DNA of 64,000 nt from Thiohalorhabdus sp. Cl-TMA (GTDB lineage Bacteria; Pseudomonadota; Gammaproteobacteria; Thiohalorhabdales; Thiohalorhabdaceae). This document shows, in pieces, positions 18,307-27,118 of this stretch (position 1 is its first letter; each line of letters opens with the position of its first letter). Position numbers and translations under genes: made by a program. Location of the stretch: the NCBI RefSeq assembly GCF_041821045.1, contig NZ_JBGUAW010000009.1:115178-179177 (forward strand), written 5' to 3'. Below the pieces are notes generated by a model. That model ran no database searches and was not told the DNA's origin. It was given only the letters and a program-made list of their open reading frames with translations.

Positions 18307-20058
18307 TCACCGGATTCCGGCGGGAGACTCCTTTACCCGATGCAGGCGCGCGTAGGCCCGCAGCAGGGTTCGGTGGCGCTCCAGTCCATCCAGGGCGGAC
18401 CCCGGGGCGGGCAGCATCCCGGCGAAGGCCTCCCGGCCCTCCACCATGGCGGCCGCCAGACGGGCCGTCTCCGTCCCGTGGAGCTGTGCCAGGGCCTCGT
18501 CGAAGTTCTCGGGTGCGCGGTCGGCCAGAGCCATCTCCAGCCGGGCGTGCACGCAGCTGTACAGCCGTGCCCGCTCCTCCGGCAGCTCCCCGGTATGTAG
18601 GCACCAGCCCACCCAGCCCAGGGCTTCCTCGGCCCGGCCCAGGGCGAGCGCCAGCCGGGCCTTCAGCTCGCCGACGCGCAGCTCGGCCCATAGGGTCCCG
18701 GGCTCGGGAACGATGCCAATGAGCTCGTGCACGGGCTGGTAGTCGTTGTGCCCGCCCGTTTCCAGGGCTTCATAGAGGTCATCCAGCCGGGCTCGGTCCA
18801 GCTGGTCCAGGGACAGGATCTCCGGGCGAAGACGGGCCCCTTCGTTGTTGTTGTTCACCACCAGCTCGTCCACCGGGTAGACCTCCGAGAGGCCGGGCAC
18901 GAGGATGCGGCAGGCGTAGGCACCCAGGTGGGTGTAGTCGGCGATGAAGACCTCGAAGCCCTCCTCGTGTAGCAGGCCGATCAGGTGGTCGCGCTCGGCG
19001 GTGTTGTCGGCCTCCAGGTTCCAGTCGCTGAAGGGGTGATCTGGGGCTTCTCCCAGGAAATCCCAGGACACCACGCCGCTGGAATCGATGAAGTGCAGCT
19101 CCAGGTTCTGCGGATCCGCCACCTCCGCCATGTCGAGGGTGGGTGGCCGGAAGCCGTCTAGCTGTTCAAGGCTCCGACCCTGTAGCAGTTCGGTGAGGGC
19201 CCGTTCCAGGGCGATACCGAAGGTGGGGTGGGCGCCGAAGGAAGCGAACACGCTGCCGTCGGCGGGATTAAGCAGGGTGACGTTCATCACCGGATAGCGT
19301 CCGCCCAGGGAGGCGTCGTAGACCCGCACGCCGAAGCCCGCCTCCTCAAGGCTGCGGATGCCCGCCCGGATGTCCGGGTAGCGATCCAGCACCGCCTTCG
19401 GGACCCGCGGGGGAGTGATCCCCTCGGCGATGATGCGGTTCTTAACGGCGCGCTCCAGGATCTCCGCCAGTCCCTGGACCTGGGCTTCCTCCGGGGTGTT
19501 GCCCGCGGACATACCGTTGCTGACGTAGAGATTGCCGATAAGGTTCACTGGGAACCAGCGCGTGGCGCCGTCCCGCTGCCGTGTGTAGGGCAGGGCGCAG
19601 ATGCCGCGGCTGAAGGCCCCCGAGTTGGTATCCACCAGGTTCCCGGCGTGGAGCTCGCCGTCCGGGTCGTAGATCGCGAGCAGCGTCTCGTCGAGCAGCC
19701 CCTCCGGCAGGGAATTGTCCTCCGGAATCGGGAACCAGCGCTCGTGGGGGTAGTGAACGAACTCCGTTTCGGCCGCATCCGGGCCGAGGTAGAAGTCTGC
19801 GAAGAAGTAGTTGTTGGCCAGCCGTTCGACGAATTCGCCCAGTCCGCTGGCGAGGGCGGCCTTGGGCGAGGCGCCCTTGCCGTTGGTGAACAGCATGGGG
19901 GCATCCGCGGCCCGGATATGGACGGAGTGGACGTTGGGCACGGGGTTCAGCCGGGAGGCCTCCTCCACGGCGAATCCGGCCTCTTCCAGGCGTTCCGTTA
20001 AACTCTCTATGGTGGCTTCGAGCGGGCGGTCCTTGCCCTTGAGGTGGGTCTGGTCCAT
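18307..20058 (-). CDS. ycaO: YcaO-domain protein (E. coli YcaO type)
   Basis: The start is ATG 20058 (583 aa, matching the roughly 586 aa of E. coli YcaO); the frame is open a little further upstream without family similarity. YcaO proteins use ATP to activate peptide backbone amides; E. coli YcaO is implicated in RimO-dependent methylthiolation of ribosomal protein S12. Glu75 and Glu78 (SGLGEFVER) sit at the expected Mg-ATP-binding positions. The C-terminal part (about 400 on) is helical with repeat-like segments. No azoline or thioamide biosynthesis genes lie nearby, so a housekeeping role is more likely than a natural product one. Confidence 0.9.
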   Translation of the reverse strand: MDQTHLKGKDRPLEATIESLTERLEEAGFAVEEASRLNPVPNVHSVHIRAADAPMLFTNGKGASPKAALASGLGEFVERLANNYFFADFYLGPDAAETEFVHYPHERWFPIPEDNSLPEGLLDETLLAIYDPDGELHAGNLVDTNSGAFSRGICALPYTRQRDGATRWFPVNLIGNLYVSNGMSAGNTPEEAQVQGLAEILERAVKNRIIAEGITPPRVPKAVLDRYPDIRAGIRSLEEAGFGVRVYDASLGGRYPVMNVTLLNPADGSVFASFGAHPTFGIALERALTELLQGRSLEQLDGFRPPTLDMAEVADPQNLELHFIDSSGVVSWDFLGEAPDHPFSDWNLEADNTAERDHLIGLLHEEGFEVFIADYTHLGAYACRILVPGLSEVYPVDELVVNNNNEGARLRPEILSLDQLDRARLDDLYEALETGGHNDYQPVHELIGIVPEPGTLWAELRVGELKARLALALGRAEEALGWVGWCLHTGELPEERARLYSCVHARLEMALADRAPENFDEALAQLHGTETARLAAAMVEGREAFAGMLPAPGSALDGLERHRTLLRAYARLHRVKESPAGIR

Positions 20059-20290
20059 GGGTAAACCGGGTTGGGAATGAGAGGAGCCGCCCAGGGCGCC
20101 GAACGGCGCCAGGGAGGCGTAATCATGTCTAGCCCGCGGATTATGCCGGGAACCGCCCGTGTGGGCGAGCATTTGCGTCAGTCCGGGGGGGTGCGGTGGG
20201 AGACGCGTGATGCGTCTCGGAGGGTGGCTGGAGCTGCCTGAGCAATTCCGTGCCGGATTGCCTTGGCGTTTTCTTAATCCCTCTTCGAGC

Positions 20291-23200
20291 TTAATTGCCC
20301 CCGCTTTCGATGGTGTAGAAGAGGTCCCCGCCGGTTTCCTGGGCGCTGGATTCCGTGACCAGCTTCCAGTGGCGGTCGATGGAGTAGGTCATGCGGAAGG
20401 TGTTGGAGGAGTCGAACAGCCCGATCCCGTAGCTCACGTACAGGCGCGGCGAGAGGTACTTGCCGAGCACCAGGGCGGCCTGCTCGGTGCGCTGCCCCTC
20501 TTCGGTGGTGGTTTCCTGGGTCTGCAGGCTCACCTCGTCCAAACCCAGATCCTTGCCGATGGTCTTGGCCAGGAACTCGCCGCTCTTACGGCCCAGGAAC
20601 ACGGCGGCCCGGCTCAGGGCGGTCTGCTCGTCGCCGGAGGTTTCTCCCAGGGGGCGCCCCAGCACCAGCCAGGAGAGCTGCTCGGTCTGCGACATGCCGG
20701 GGTCCGAGAACAGCGAGAACTCTGGTTCGCGCAGTGGCCCCTTGGCCTCAACGCCCACCGTGATCCCGGGCTCCGGCTTGCGCACGGCGCGAACCTCCAG
20801 GCCGGGGGAGGATACGGGCCCGCCACCGAATACCAAGCGCCCGGTCTGGATGGTGAGGTCCTGGCCGTAGGCCTGGAACTGACCCTCCACGGTGCGCAGC
20901 TCCCCGGTGGCGGTGGTGGGCTGCCCCGGTTTCTCCTCGACCGTCAGGTCCCCTTCCACGCGGCTCTTCAGGCCGAAGCCCTTGAACCGGACCAGGTCAC
21001 CGAGGATCAGCCGCACCCGGGCGGAGATCTTCCAGGGAGAGGCCTCCTGGGAGCTGTGCCGGCGGACGATCACCTGGTCCTGGGATACCGTCACCACTCC
21101 GGAGGTGGGCAGCTCCTTGATCTCGATGCGGGCCCGCGGGACCTTCACCTCTCCCGTGACCCGCAGCCGCGGCCGCTCCGCCTCCACCTCCAGATCCGGG
21201 GAGAGCCAGACCTGGATCTCGGCGGTGTTGTAGGCCAGGAAATCCTCGCCCTTGATGGTCATATCCAGCTTCGGGGTGCCGTCGTCGAGACGGACGCTCC
21301 CCACCAGGTTCAGGGCGCCCTTGCCGGATTCCGCGTGGCCCTCCAGGCTGATACTGCGGTCCTGCTGCGGTGCGGCACGGAGCCGGATGTCGCGTATGGT
21401 CAGGCCGGCAGAGACGAGCACCGCCTGTTCCGCGGTGGCCAACAGCTCGCCGGAGAGCCGGGGGTCGGCCGGGGTGCCCTGGATACCCAGGTCAACGCGC
21501 AAGGCACCGTCCAGCTTCCGCACCTCCGGCGCGAAGATGGGCAGGAACCCGAAGTCGTTCACCGAGCCCCGGATTCGGCCCGACAGGGGCCGCTGGGTGA
21601 GCGGTCCCCGGCCCTGGGCGAGAGCCACCCGCCCGGTGAGCCGGTCGCGCCCCCCAAGGTCCAGCACCAGCTCGGCCTCCATCCGCTCGCCGTCGGCGGT
21701 CAGCCGCATCGAGCTGGGCTTGAAGGCCAGGAACTTCCGCTCCTCCATGCTGTTATCGTCGCCGGTCTGGAGCACGCGCCCGGCGCTGGTGGTGAGCTCG
21801 ACAGCGCCCTGGAGGGGACCGTCCGCCGGCATGGCTACCTCCCCGGAGCCGCTGAAGGTGCCCTTTATGCCCGTATCCGGCGGCAGGAGCGGTAGGAAGT
21901 AGCCCAGCGGGATGGCCTCCGCCAGGAATTCCCCCCGCACGCCTCCCGCGTCCCGCGCGCCCTGCAGGCAGAGTCTGCCGGATTCCGATGTCCAGCAGCC
22001 CTGCTGGAGGCGGACCCGGTCGGCGCTCACCACACCCCGCACGGGGCCTTCCAGCCGCCAGTCCGGCAGCCTGGCGGGCCGGATGCGGGCCTCCCCGAGC
22101 CGGAAATGCAGCTCCCGGGCCTGCTGCTGCCAGCTTCCGGAGGCCGCAAGCTCCGCCCCGCCCAGCGAGGAGTCGGTGGTGGCCCGCAAGGTGTGGTCCG
22201 CGGGCGTGCCCCGGGCTTCCAGCCGCAGGCTGCGGACGGTGGTGCCGTCGAGGCGGATCCCGCTTACCGCCGCGTCCAGGTGCGAGGTGGTGTCGCCCTG
22301 CGGATTCAGGTCCGCCTCCAGGCGGACCTTCGCCACCGAGGCGGCCTGCCATTGAAGGTTGCGGCCCGAAAGGTCGGCGGTGACCTTGGGCAGTGGAAGA
22401 TCGCCTGTGACGCGCCCATTGCCCTGGAGCGAGCCGTCCGCGCCCGGATAGAGGTCCTCCAGATTGTCGCTGGCAATCCGCCAATCCAGGTCCGCGGCCC
22501 GCCGGCTGACGGTGCCCTCCAGGAAGAGCTCGGAGCTGCCGCTTTGCAGGCGGAGCTGCGGCAGAGTGAGCATGCCGGCGGCGTAGCGGCCGCGCCCCCG
22601 CAGCTTAACGGGGCGTTCGCGCAGCTTGCCTGAAACCTCCAGGCTGCGGATGTCGGCCTCGGGGCCCCGGTCGGCCATGGCCAGCTGCACATTCGCGCGC
22701 AAGTCCAGATTCCCGGGCCACCGGGGCAGCAGGGCGTGGGGGTCGATGCCGTCGCCCCGCACCGTAAGCTCGGCGCCCAGGCGCTCCTTCCAGGACAGGC
22801 GGCCCTGGCCCCGGATGTGGCCCTCCAGGGCATCCAGGCGGAAATGCCCCAGGTTCAGGCGGCCCAGGTCGCCCCGGCCGCGCGCCCGCAGGCGCGCCCC
22901 GGGCAGCTGCTCGCTCCGAGCCGTCACGTCCAGATTGAGGTTGTAGTCCTCCGTGGTTCCCGAGACGGCGGCGTAGCCCCGCGGAGAGGCGATGTCCCGG
23001 GGCCCGGGCATCCGGAGGTCCCGCCAGTTGATCGCCAGGCCGAAAGGGCCGCCCCGATAGGTGGCGGCCGCGTTGAAGCGTCCCTCGCCCAGCGCGCCCT
23101 GGATCTGCGCGGAAAGCGCCTCCATGCCGCCGGCTACCCGCCACCGCCCTTCCCCGGATACCCAGCGTGGATCCTCGGCTTCCAGGGGCCAGCGCAGCTG

Positions 23201-24268
23201 GCGCCATTCGCCGTGCAGGTCGGCCTCCGGACCGCCGGGGGACATGGCCACCCGGCCCCGGGCGGTGAGCCGGGTGGGCAGCCCTTCGGCGGTGAGCCGC
23301 AGCCTGCGGATGCGGACCGAGCGCTCGGCGAGGTTGCCCTCGAGCGCAGTTCGCAGGCGGAGGGGCGGGCGGCCCTGCAGATGGAGCCCCAGGGTGCCCC
23401 GGGTGCGTGCCGCCTCCAGGCCGCCCTCGAGCGCCAGATCGATGGCCGCCCGTCCCGGCGGCAGGGTAGGGCGCAACGCCTGCAGGGGCAGCTCCTGGCC
23501 CTGGATCTCCGCCTTCCACTGCAGGTCATCCTCCAGGGGCTGTTGGATACGCCCGGTGATGTGCACGGACCAGGGCTCGTTCAGCTCGTGCTCGAAGGCG
23601 AGGGCCTGCAGGTTGCCCTGGGCCGTCAGCTTGCCGCCGGCCCGGGGCCGGCCAGGGAGCTTCAGGGTCCAGCGCAGCACGCCGTTCAGGGCGTCGGGTG
23701 CCTGCGTCCTGCTGTCGATGCGGCCGCTGGTGCGCGCCTCCAGGCGCGGCGTCTCCAGCGCCAGGGTGCGCCAGTACAGGCCGCCCGGTCCGATGCCCAC
23801 CGCGCCGGTGAGGGCGGTGATGGGCTGGGGCTCGGCGCCCGGCTCGCTGCGGATCTCGCCGTCGAGGAAGCGGGCGTGCTCGACCCGCACCGGCAGGAGG
23901 GCGCTGGTGGTGAGGCCCTCGTCGGGCTCGGGCGGGGGGTCCGGCGGGCCGGGCAGGCCGGTGTAGCGGAAATTCTCCACCACCAGCCGGTTGATGGAGA
24001 CGGTCCCAAAGAGCAGGTCCGTAACGCGCCAGTCCATTACCGCACGTCCGATGCGGACACGGAAGGAGGCGGTCTCCATGTATGCGTCCCGAATCCGGAT
24101 GGGGCCCACCAGGCGCCCTTCCACGGAGGCTACCCGGAGGCTTTCCGGGAATGCGGGTCGCGCCAGGCTCCAGGTCCACTGCAGCCCCGTCTCGCTCAGG
24201 AGCAGGAAGGCCCCGCCGCTTACGATAGTCACGAGGGTGATCCATACCGCAGCCAGCCGCTTGATCAC
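20291..24268 (-). CDS. tamB: Translocation and assembly module subunit TamB
   Basis: The 1325-aa inner-membrane-anchored TamB has one N-terminal TM segment (about 5-27), a very long periplasmic beta-rich AsmA-like region and the conserved C-terminal DUF490 domain ending in SIDRHWKLVTESS...DLFYTIESGG. It spans the periplasm to TamA; TamB-family proteins are implicated in outer-membrane protein assembly and in phospholipid transport to the outer membrane. The start is ATG 24268, overlapping the tamA stop by 4 bases, so the two are translated together. Confidence 0.95.
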   Translation of the reverse strand: MIKRLAAVWITLVTIVSGGAFLLLSETGLQWTWSLARPAFPESLRVASVEGRLVGPIRIRDAYMETASFRVRIGRAVMDWRVTDLLFGTVSINRLVVENFRYTGLPGPPDPPPEPDEGLTTSALLPVRVEHARFLDGEIRSEPGAEPQPITALTGAVGIGPGGLYWRTLALETPRLEARTSGRIDSRTQAPDALNGVLRWTLKLPGRPRAGGKLTAQGNLQALAFEHELNEPWSVHITGRIQQPLEDDLQWKAEIQGQELPLQALRPTLPPGRAAIDLALEGGLEAARTRGTLGLHLQGRPPLRLRTALEGNLAERSVRIRRLRLTAEGLPTRLTARGRVAMSPGGPEADLHGEWRQLRWPLEAEDPRWVSGEGRWRVAGGMEALSAQIQGALGEGRFNAAATYRGGPFGLAINWRDLRMPGPRDIASPRGYAAVSGTTEDYNLNLDVTARSEQLPGARLRARGRGDLGRLNLGHFRLDALEGHIRGQGRLSWKERLGAELTVRGDGIDPHALLPRWPGNLDLRANVQLAMADRGPEADIRSLEVSGKLRERPVKLRGRGRYAAGMLTLPQLRLQSGSSELFLEGTVSRRAADLDWRIASDNLEDLYPGADGSLQGNGRVTGDLPLPKVTADLSGRNLQWQAASVAKVRLEADLNPQGDTTSHLDAAVSGIRLDGTTVRSLRLEARGTPADHTLRATTDSSLGGAELAASGSWQQQARELHFRLGEARIRPARLPDWRLEGPVRGVVSADRVRLQQGCWTSESGRLCLQGARDAGGVRGEFLAEAIPLGYFLPLLPPDTGIKGTFSGSGEVAMPADGPLQGAVELTTSAGRVLQTGDDNSMEERKFLAFKPSSMRLTADGERMEAELVLDLGGRDRLTGRVALAQGRGPLTQRPLSGRIRGSVNDFGFLPIFAPEVRKLDGALRVDLGIQGTPADPRLSGELLATAEQAVLVSAGLTIRDIRLRAAPQQDRSISLEGHAESGKGALNLVGSVRLDDGTPKLDMTIKGEDFLAYNTAEIQVWLSPDLEVEAERPRLRVTGEVKVPRARIEIKELPTSGVVTVSQDQVIVRRHSSQEASPWKISARVRLILGDLVRFKGFGLKSRVEGDLTVEEKPGQPTTATGELRTVEGQFQAYGQDLTIQTGRLVFGGGPVSSPGLEVRAVRKPEPGITVGVEAKGPLREPEFSLFSDPGMSQTEQLSWLVLGRPLGETSGDEQTALSRAAVFLGRKSGEFLAKTIGKDLGLDEVSLQTQETTTEEGQRTEQAALVLGKYLSPRLYVSYGIGLFDSSNTFRMTYSIDRHWKLVTESSAQETGGDLFYTIESGGN

Positions 24269-26106
24269 AGGTCCGGACCCATACTGAAGTGGATGCGCCA
24301 GGCCGGGGCCACTTCCTCCAGGTTGTCGTTCAGCACCTCGTCGAGCGGGGTGGCGAAATCCAGCCGGATCATGCCCAGCGGTGACGCGTAGCGCACGCCG
24401 AAGCCCACGGCCTCCACCGGCTCCGGGGGCCAGTCGTTGGAGGCGTTCCCGGCGTCATAGAAGGTGGCCAGGGCGAAGTTTCCCCAAACCCGGTAATCGG
24501 CCTCCACACTCGCCGTGAGGAGGTAGCGTCCGCCGATGGTGTTGCCCTCTCCATCCTTTGGACCCAGCTTCTGGTAGGCGTATCCCCGGACGCTGCGGTC
24601 GCCGCCGGCGAAGAAGCGCTCCGAGGCGGGAATGTCGGTGACCCGGTCCACCGACGTGCCGCCCGCGTGAACCCGCATGAGCAGCCGGGAGCGGGGCAGG
24701 AGCGGAATCACCGCCTGGGCGCGGGCCTGTCCCTGGAGGAAGGTGGTATCGGAGAGCGCGCTCTCGTGGGCGCCGTGGGCGTCGAAGAACAGGCTCCAGC
24801 CGCGCCGGGGATACAGGCGATCGTCCGCCTTGGAGCGCGCCAGGCTGGCGCCCGGGGTGAACAGCGTGTAGCTCTGCACGCTGCCGTTCACGTGGGTGAA
24901 ATCGCGGGACACGTAGGCGTAAATGCTGCGCTGCCAGCCCCGGTATCCCAGGTCCTCGCTGGCCCCGAGGGCGTACCGCGTGTTGAGGGTGTCGCCGAAC
25001 TCCTCCTGGGAGATCCGGCCGAGGATGCTGAGGCTGTCGGTGCGCACGTTCCGGATGGGGATCCGGTAGCGCGCCGCCAGGCCCTGCCGCACCGGCGAGA
25101 GAAACAGGTCGCTGCGGAACTGGTGGCCCGCGCGGTTGATGTGGCGGAACTCGACGGCACCGGTCAGCCGAGGTCCGGTGTCCGTGCCATAGCCCACCCC
25201 GATGCTGTAGAGGCGGGGCTTCTTGGGGTTCGTATCCACCTCTACGGGGATGCGCCGGGCCTCCTCGGGCGCGTCCTCGCCCTTCGGGGTGAAGGGGACG
25301 GCCTCCTTCCGAATCATGTTCACCGCCACCCGGTCGAAGTAGTCGGTATCCGAGAGTGCGAACTGGAGGTCCAGCAGGCGCATGGAAGTGAGGCGCTCCC
25401 CCCGCTCCACGGGGAGGAGCCGGGCCACGAAACGGGGGCTGAGGATGTCCTGCTTGACGCGGATGTCGCCGAAGTAAAAGGCCGGGCCGCTGTCCAGAAC
25501 CAAGCGGACCCGCGCTTCGTTTCGGTCGGGGTCCACCTCGATAGTATGCCGGGTATAGCTGGCGTTCAGGTACCCGGCCTCCACGGCCTGCTCCAGCAGG
25601 GCGTCCTTGGTGGCCGAATAGTCGGCGTGGTGCAGACGCTTGCCCTCTTTCAGCCCCGATTGCCGCACGGCGCGCTGCAGGGCCGCCTCCTCGGCGCCCG
25701 GCCCCTCAATGCGCAGCTCCAGCTCCGAGATGATGGTCGGCGGGCCGGCGTCCACCCGGTAGCGGGCGACCCAGGCATCCCCTTGGCGGGTCAGAGAGGT
25801 GTCGATCTTCGGATTATAGTAACCGAACGGCTGCAGGGCGGTGCGGATCTCCTCCCGCGCGCGCCGCTGGGCGCGCCTGATCCGGTCGACATCCGGGTCC
25901 TTCGCCTTGGTTAGCTCGACGGTGGACAGGTAGGCGCGGATATTTTCCCGCAGCTCCTTGTTAACGCCGTCCACTTCCACCATGAGGGCATCGGGGGCCG
26001 CCTGGGCGGCGGGAACGGTGAGCGCCAGTACCAGCAGTAGCCCCGCGCAGCACCGCAGCGGGCGGGGGACGCGCCCTATCCGTAACGCCAGGGAGGCTCT
26101 GGGCAA
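24265..26106 (-). CDS. tamA: Translocation and assembly module subunit TamA (Omp85 family)
   Basis: The 613-aa outer-membrane protein begins at TTG 26106, since no ATG/GTG fits the signal peptide (hydrophobic LLLVLALTVPAAQA, cleaved near residue 36). Three POTRA domains follow; the third contains the typical LLPVERGERLTSMRLLDLQFALSDTDYFDRV. A 16-strand Omp85 barrel comes next, with the loop-6 VRGY motif in GGDRSVRGYAYQKLG. It is encoded directly before tamB with a 4-base overlap. Together they insert some outer-membrane proteins. Confidence 0.95.
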   Translation of the reverse strand: MPRASLALRIGRVPRPLRCCAGLLLVLALTVPAAQAAPDALMVEVDGVNKELRENIRAYLSTVELTKAKDPDVDRIRRAQRRAREEIRTALQPFGYYNPKIDTSLTRQGDAWVARYRVDAGPPTIISELELRIEGPGAEEAALQRAVRQSGLKEGKRLHHADYSATKDALLEQAVEAGYLNASYTRHTIEVDPDRNEARVRLVLDSGPAFYFGDIRVKQDILSPRFVARLLPVERGERLTSMRLLDLQFALSDTDYFDRVAVNMIRKEAVPFTPKGEDAPEEARRIPVEVDTNPKKPRLYSIGVGYGTDTGPRLTGAVEFRHINRAGHQFRSDLFLSPVRQGLAARYRIPIRNVRTDSLSILGRISQEEFGDTLNTRYALGASEDLGYRGWQRSIYAYVSRDFTHVNGSVQSYTLFTPGASLARSKADDRLYPRRGWSLFFDAHGAHESALSDTTFLQGQARAQAVIPLLPRSRLLMRVHAGGTSVDRVTDIPASERFFAGGDRSVRGYAYQKLGPKDGEGNTIGGRYLLTASVEADYRVWGNFALATFYDAGNASNDWPPEPVEAVGFGVRYASPLGMIRLDFATPLDEVLNDNLEEVAPAWRIHFSMGPDL

Positions 26107-26151
26107 GGCAAGCCATTTCCGCCGCCCTATCCGGGGCGGCTGCGGGTATGG

Positions 26152-26173
26152 ATGGAGGCCGGTACTGGCCCTG
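26152..26173. repeat. Short palindromic repeat (copy 1)
   Basis: ATGGAGGCCGGTACTGGCC at 26152-26170 carries the near-palindrome GGCCGGTACTGGCC and closely matches ATGGAGGCCGGTACCGGCC at 29645-29663. It lies at the bfr 3' end in the bfr-tamA gap. Confidence 0.35.
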
Positions 26174-26647
26174 TTAACCGGGCTCCATCTGGGATTGCAG
26201 GTAATTCTGGATGCCCACTTTCTCGATGAGCGCGAGCTGGGTTTCCAGGAAATCCACGTGCGCCTCCTCGTCGTCGAGGATGTGCTGAAGGATCTCCTTG
26301 GATCCTTCGTCGTGCTGGTCCCGGCAATAGGTGATGGCCTCCCGCAGGAGCGGAATGGCCTCCCCTTCCAGGCGCAGGTCGGCGCGCAGCTGCTCCTCCA
26401 CGTCCTCGCCGACCTTCAGCTTGTTGAGGTCCTGGAGATTGGGCAGGCCCTCGAGGAAGAGTACCCGCTCCATGAGCCGCTCGGCATGCCGCATCTCGTC
26501 GATGCTCTCGCTGCGGGTCGCCGAGGCCAGGTGCTTCAGCCCCCAGTCCTCGCATATCTTGGCATGCATGAAGTACTGGTTGATGGCCGTGAGCTCGTTG
26601 GTGAGCACGCGGTTCAGGTATTCCACCACCTTGGCGTCGCCCTGCAT
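26174..26647 (-). CDS. bfr: Bacterioferritin
   Basis: The 157-aa haem ferritin forms 24-mers that store iron. All di-iron ligands are present: Glu18, Glu51, His54, Glu94, Glu127 and His130. Met52, the haem axial ligand, is also there. The start is ATG 26647. bfd, encoded 152 bases upstream on the same strand, supplies the electron donor for iron release, so the pair forms an iron storage and mobilisation unit. Confidence 0.97.
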   Translation of the reverse strand: MQGDAKVVEYLNRVLTNELTAINQYFMHAKICEDWGLKHLASATRSESIDEMRHAERLMERVLFLEGLPNLQDLNKLKVGEDVEEQLRADLRLEGEAIPLLREAITYCRDQHDEGSKEILQHILDDEEAHVDFLETQLALIEKVGIQNYLQSQMEPG

Positions 26648-26744
26648 GGCCCCCTCCGCGGTTGCTGCCTACGGTACAGGGTCCACATTAGCAGAAGCAG
26701 TGGATGGCGAAGAAAAACATGGGGATAACCGCAACGGCGGCAGG

Positions 26745-26781
26745 GGGTGCCCGTAGCCCGGCAGGCGCTGCCCGGGCACCC
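26745..26781. repeat. Large palindrome between bfd and bfr
   Basis: GGGTGCCCG (26745-26753) pairs with CGGGCACCC (26773-26781); the loop itself contains further pairing. On the minus strand it could end part of the bfd transcript. The GTAGCCCGG start of its loop recurs in the palindrome at 39658, hinting at a second extragenic repeat family. Confidence 0.45.
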
Positions 26782-26799
26782 GTAGTAGGCCGGCGATTC

Positions 26800-27000
26800 T
26801 CAGGCGGGGGACGGCAGGAGCTCGGGAGCGGATAGCTGCTCCAGGGCTTCCTGCAAGCATTCGGCGGCGAATTCCGCGCAGGTGCCGCAGCCCGTGGATA
26901 CGCCCAGCCACTCCTGGAGATGGTCCAGGTCCCGGGCCCCTTCGGCAACGGCCCTGTGGATCTGGCGCTCGGTGACCTCCTTGCAGATGCACACGTACAT
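26800..27000 (-). CDS. bfd: Bacterioferritin-associated ferredoxin
   Basis: The 66-aa [2Fe-2S] protein donates electrons to bacterioferritin to release stored iron. The cluster cysteines are Cys4 and Cys6 (YVCICKEVTE) and Cys38 and Cys41 (STGCGTCA). The start is ATG 27000; the frame is open 21 codons further upstream, but the family begins at MYVCICKEVT. The promoter region carries a Fur-like palindrome, fitting induction under iron starvation. Confidence 0.95.
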   Translation of the reverse strand: MYVCICKEVTERQIHRAVAEGARDLDHLQEWLGVSTGCGTCAEFAAECLQEALEQLSAPELLPSPA

Positions 27001-27034
27001 GAGCAAACCCCGCCGGGTGAAGGTATTTCTGAGT

Positions 27035-27068
27035 AATGTACCCAAAATGGGAACGATTCGCAATCGTT
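27035..27068 (-). promoter_or_regulatory. bfd promoter overlapped by a Fur-like 17-bp palindrome
   Basis: Reading the minus strand, TTGCGA (27063-27058), 17 bases and TACATT (27040-27035) make a sigma-70-type promoter ending about 35 bases before bfd. The -35 lies inside the perfect palindrome AACGATTCGCAATCGTT (27052-27068), which resembles iron-regulator (Fur) boxes of pseudomonads. Repressor binding here would block RNA polymerase. Confidence 0.5.
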
Positions 27069-27118
27069 TCTTTTGCCTTCGACCCGGTGGCCGGCAGCGG
27101 GTTCCCCGCCGCCGGCCT

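Noticed and set aside
18307..20058. Thiazole/oxazole or thioamide natural-product cluster around the YcaO protein
   Set aside because: Length and key residues match housekeeping E. coli-type YcaO, and neither a precursor peptide, TfuA, dehydrogenase nor E1-like partner is nearby.
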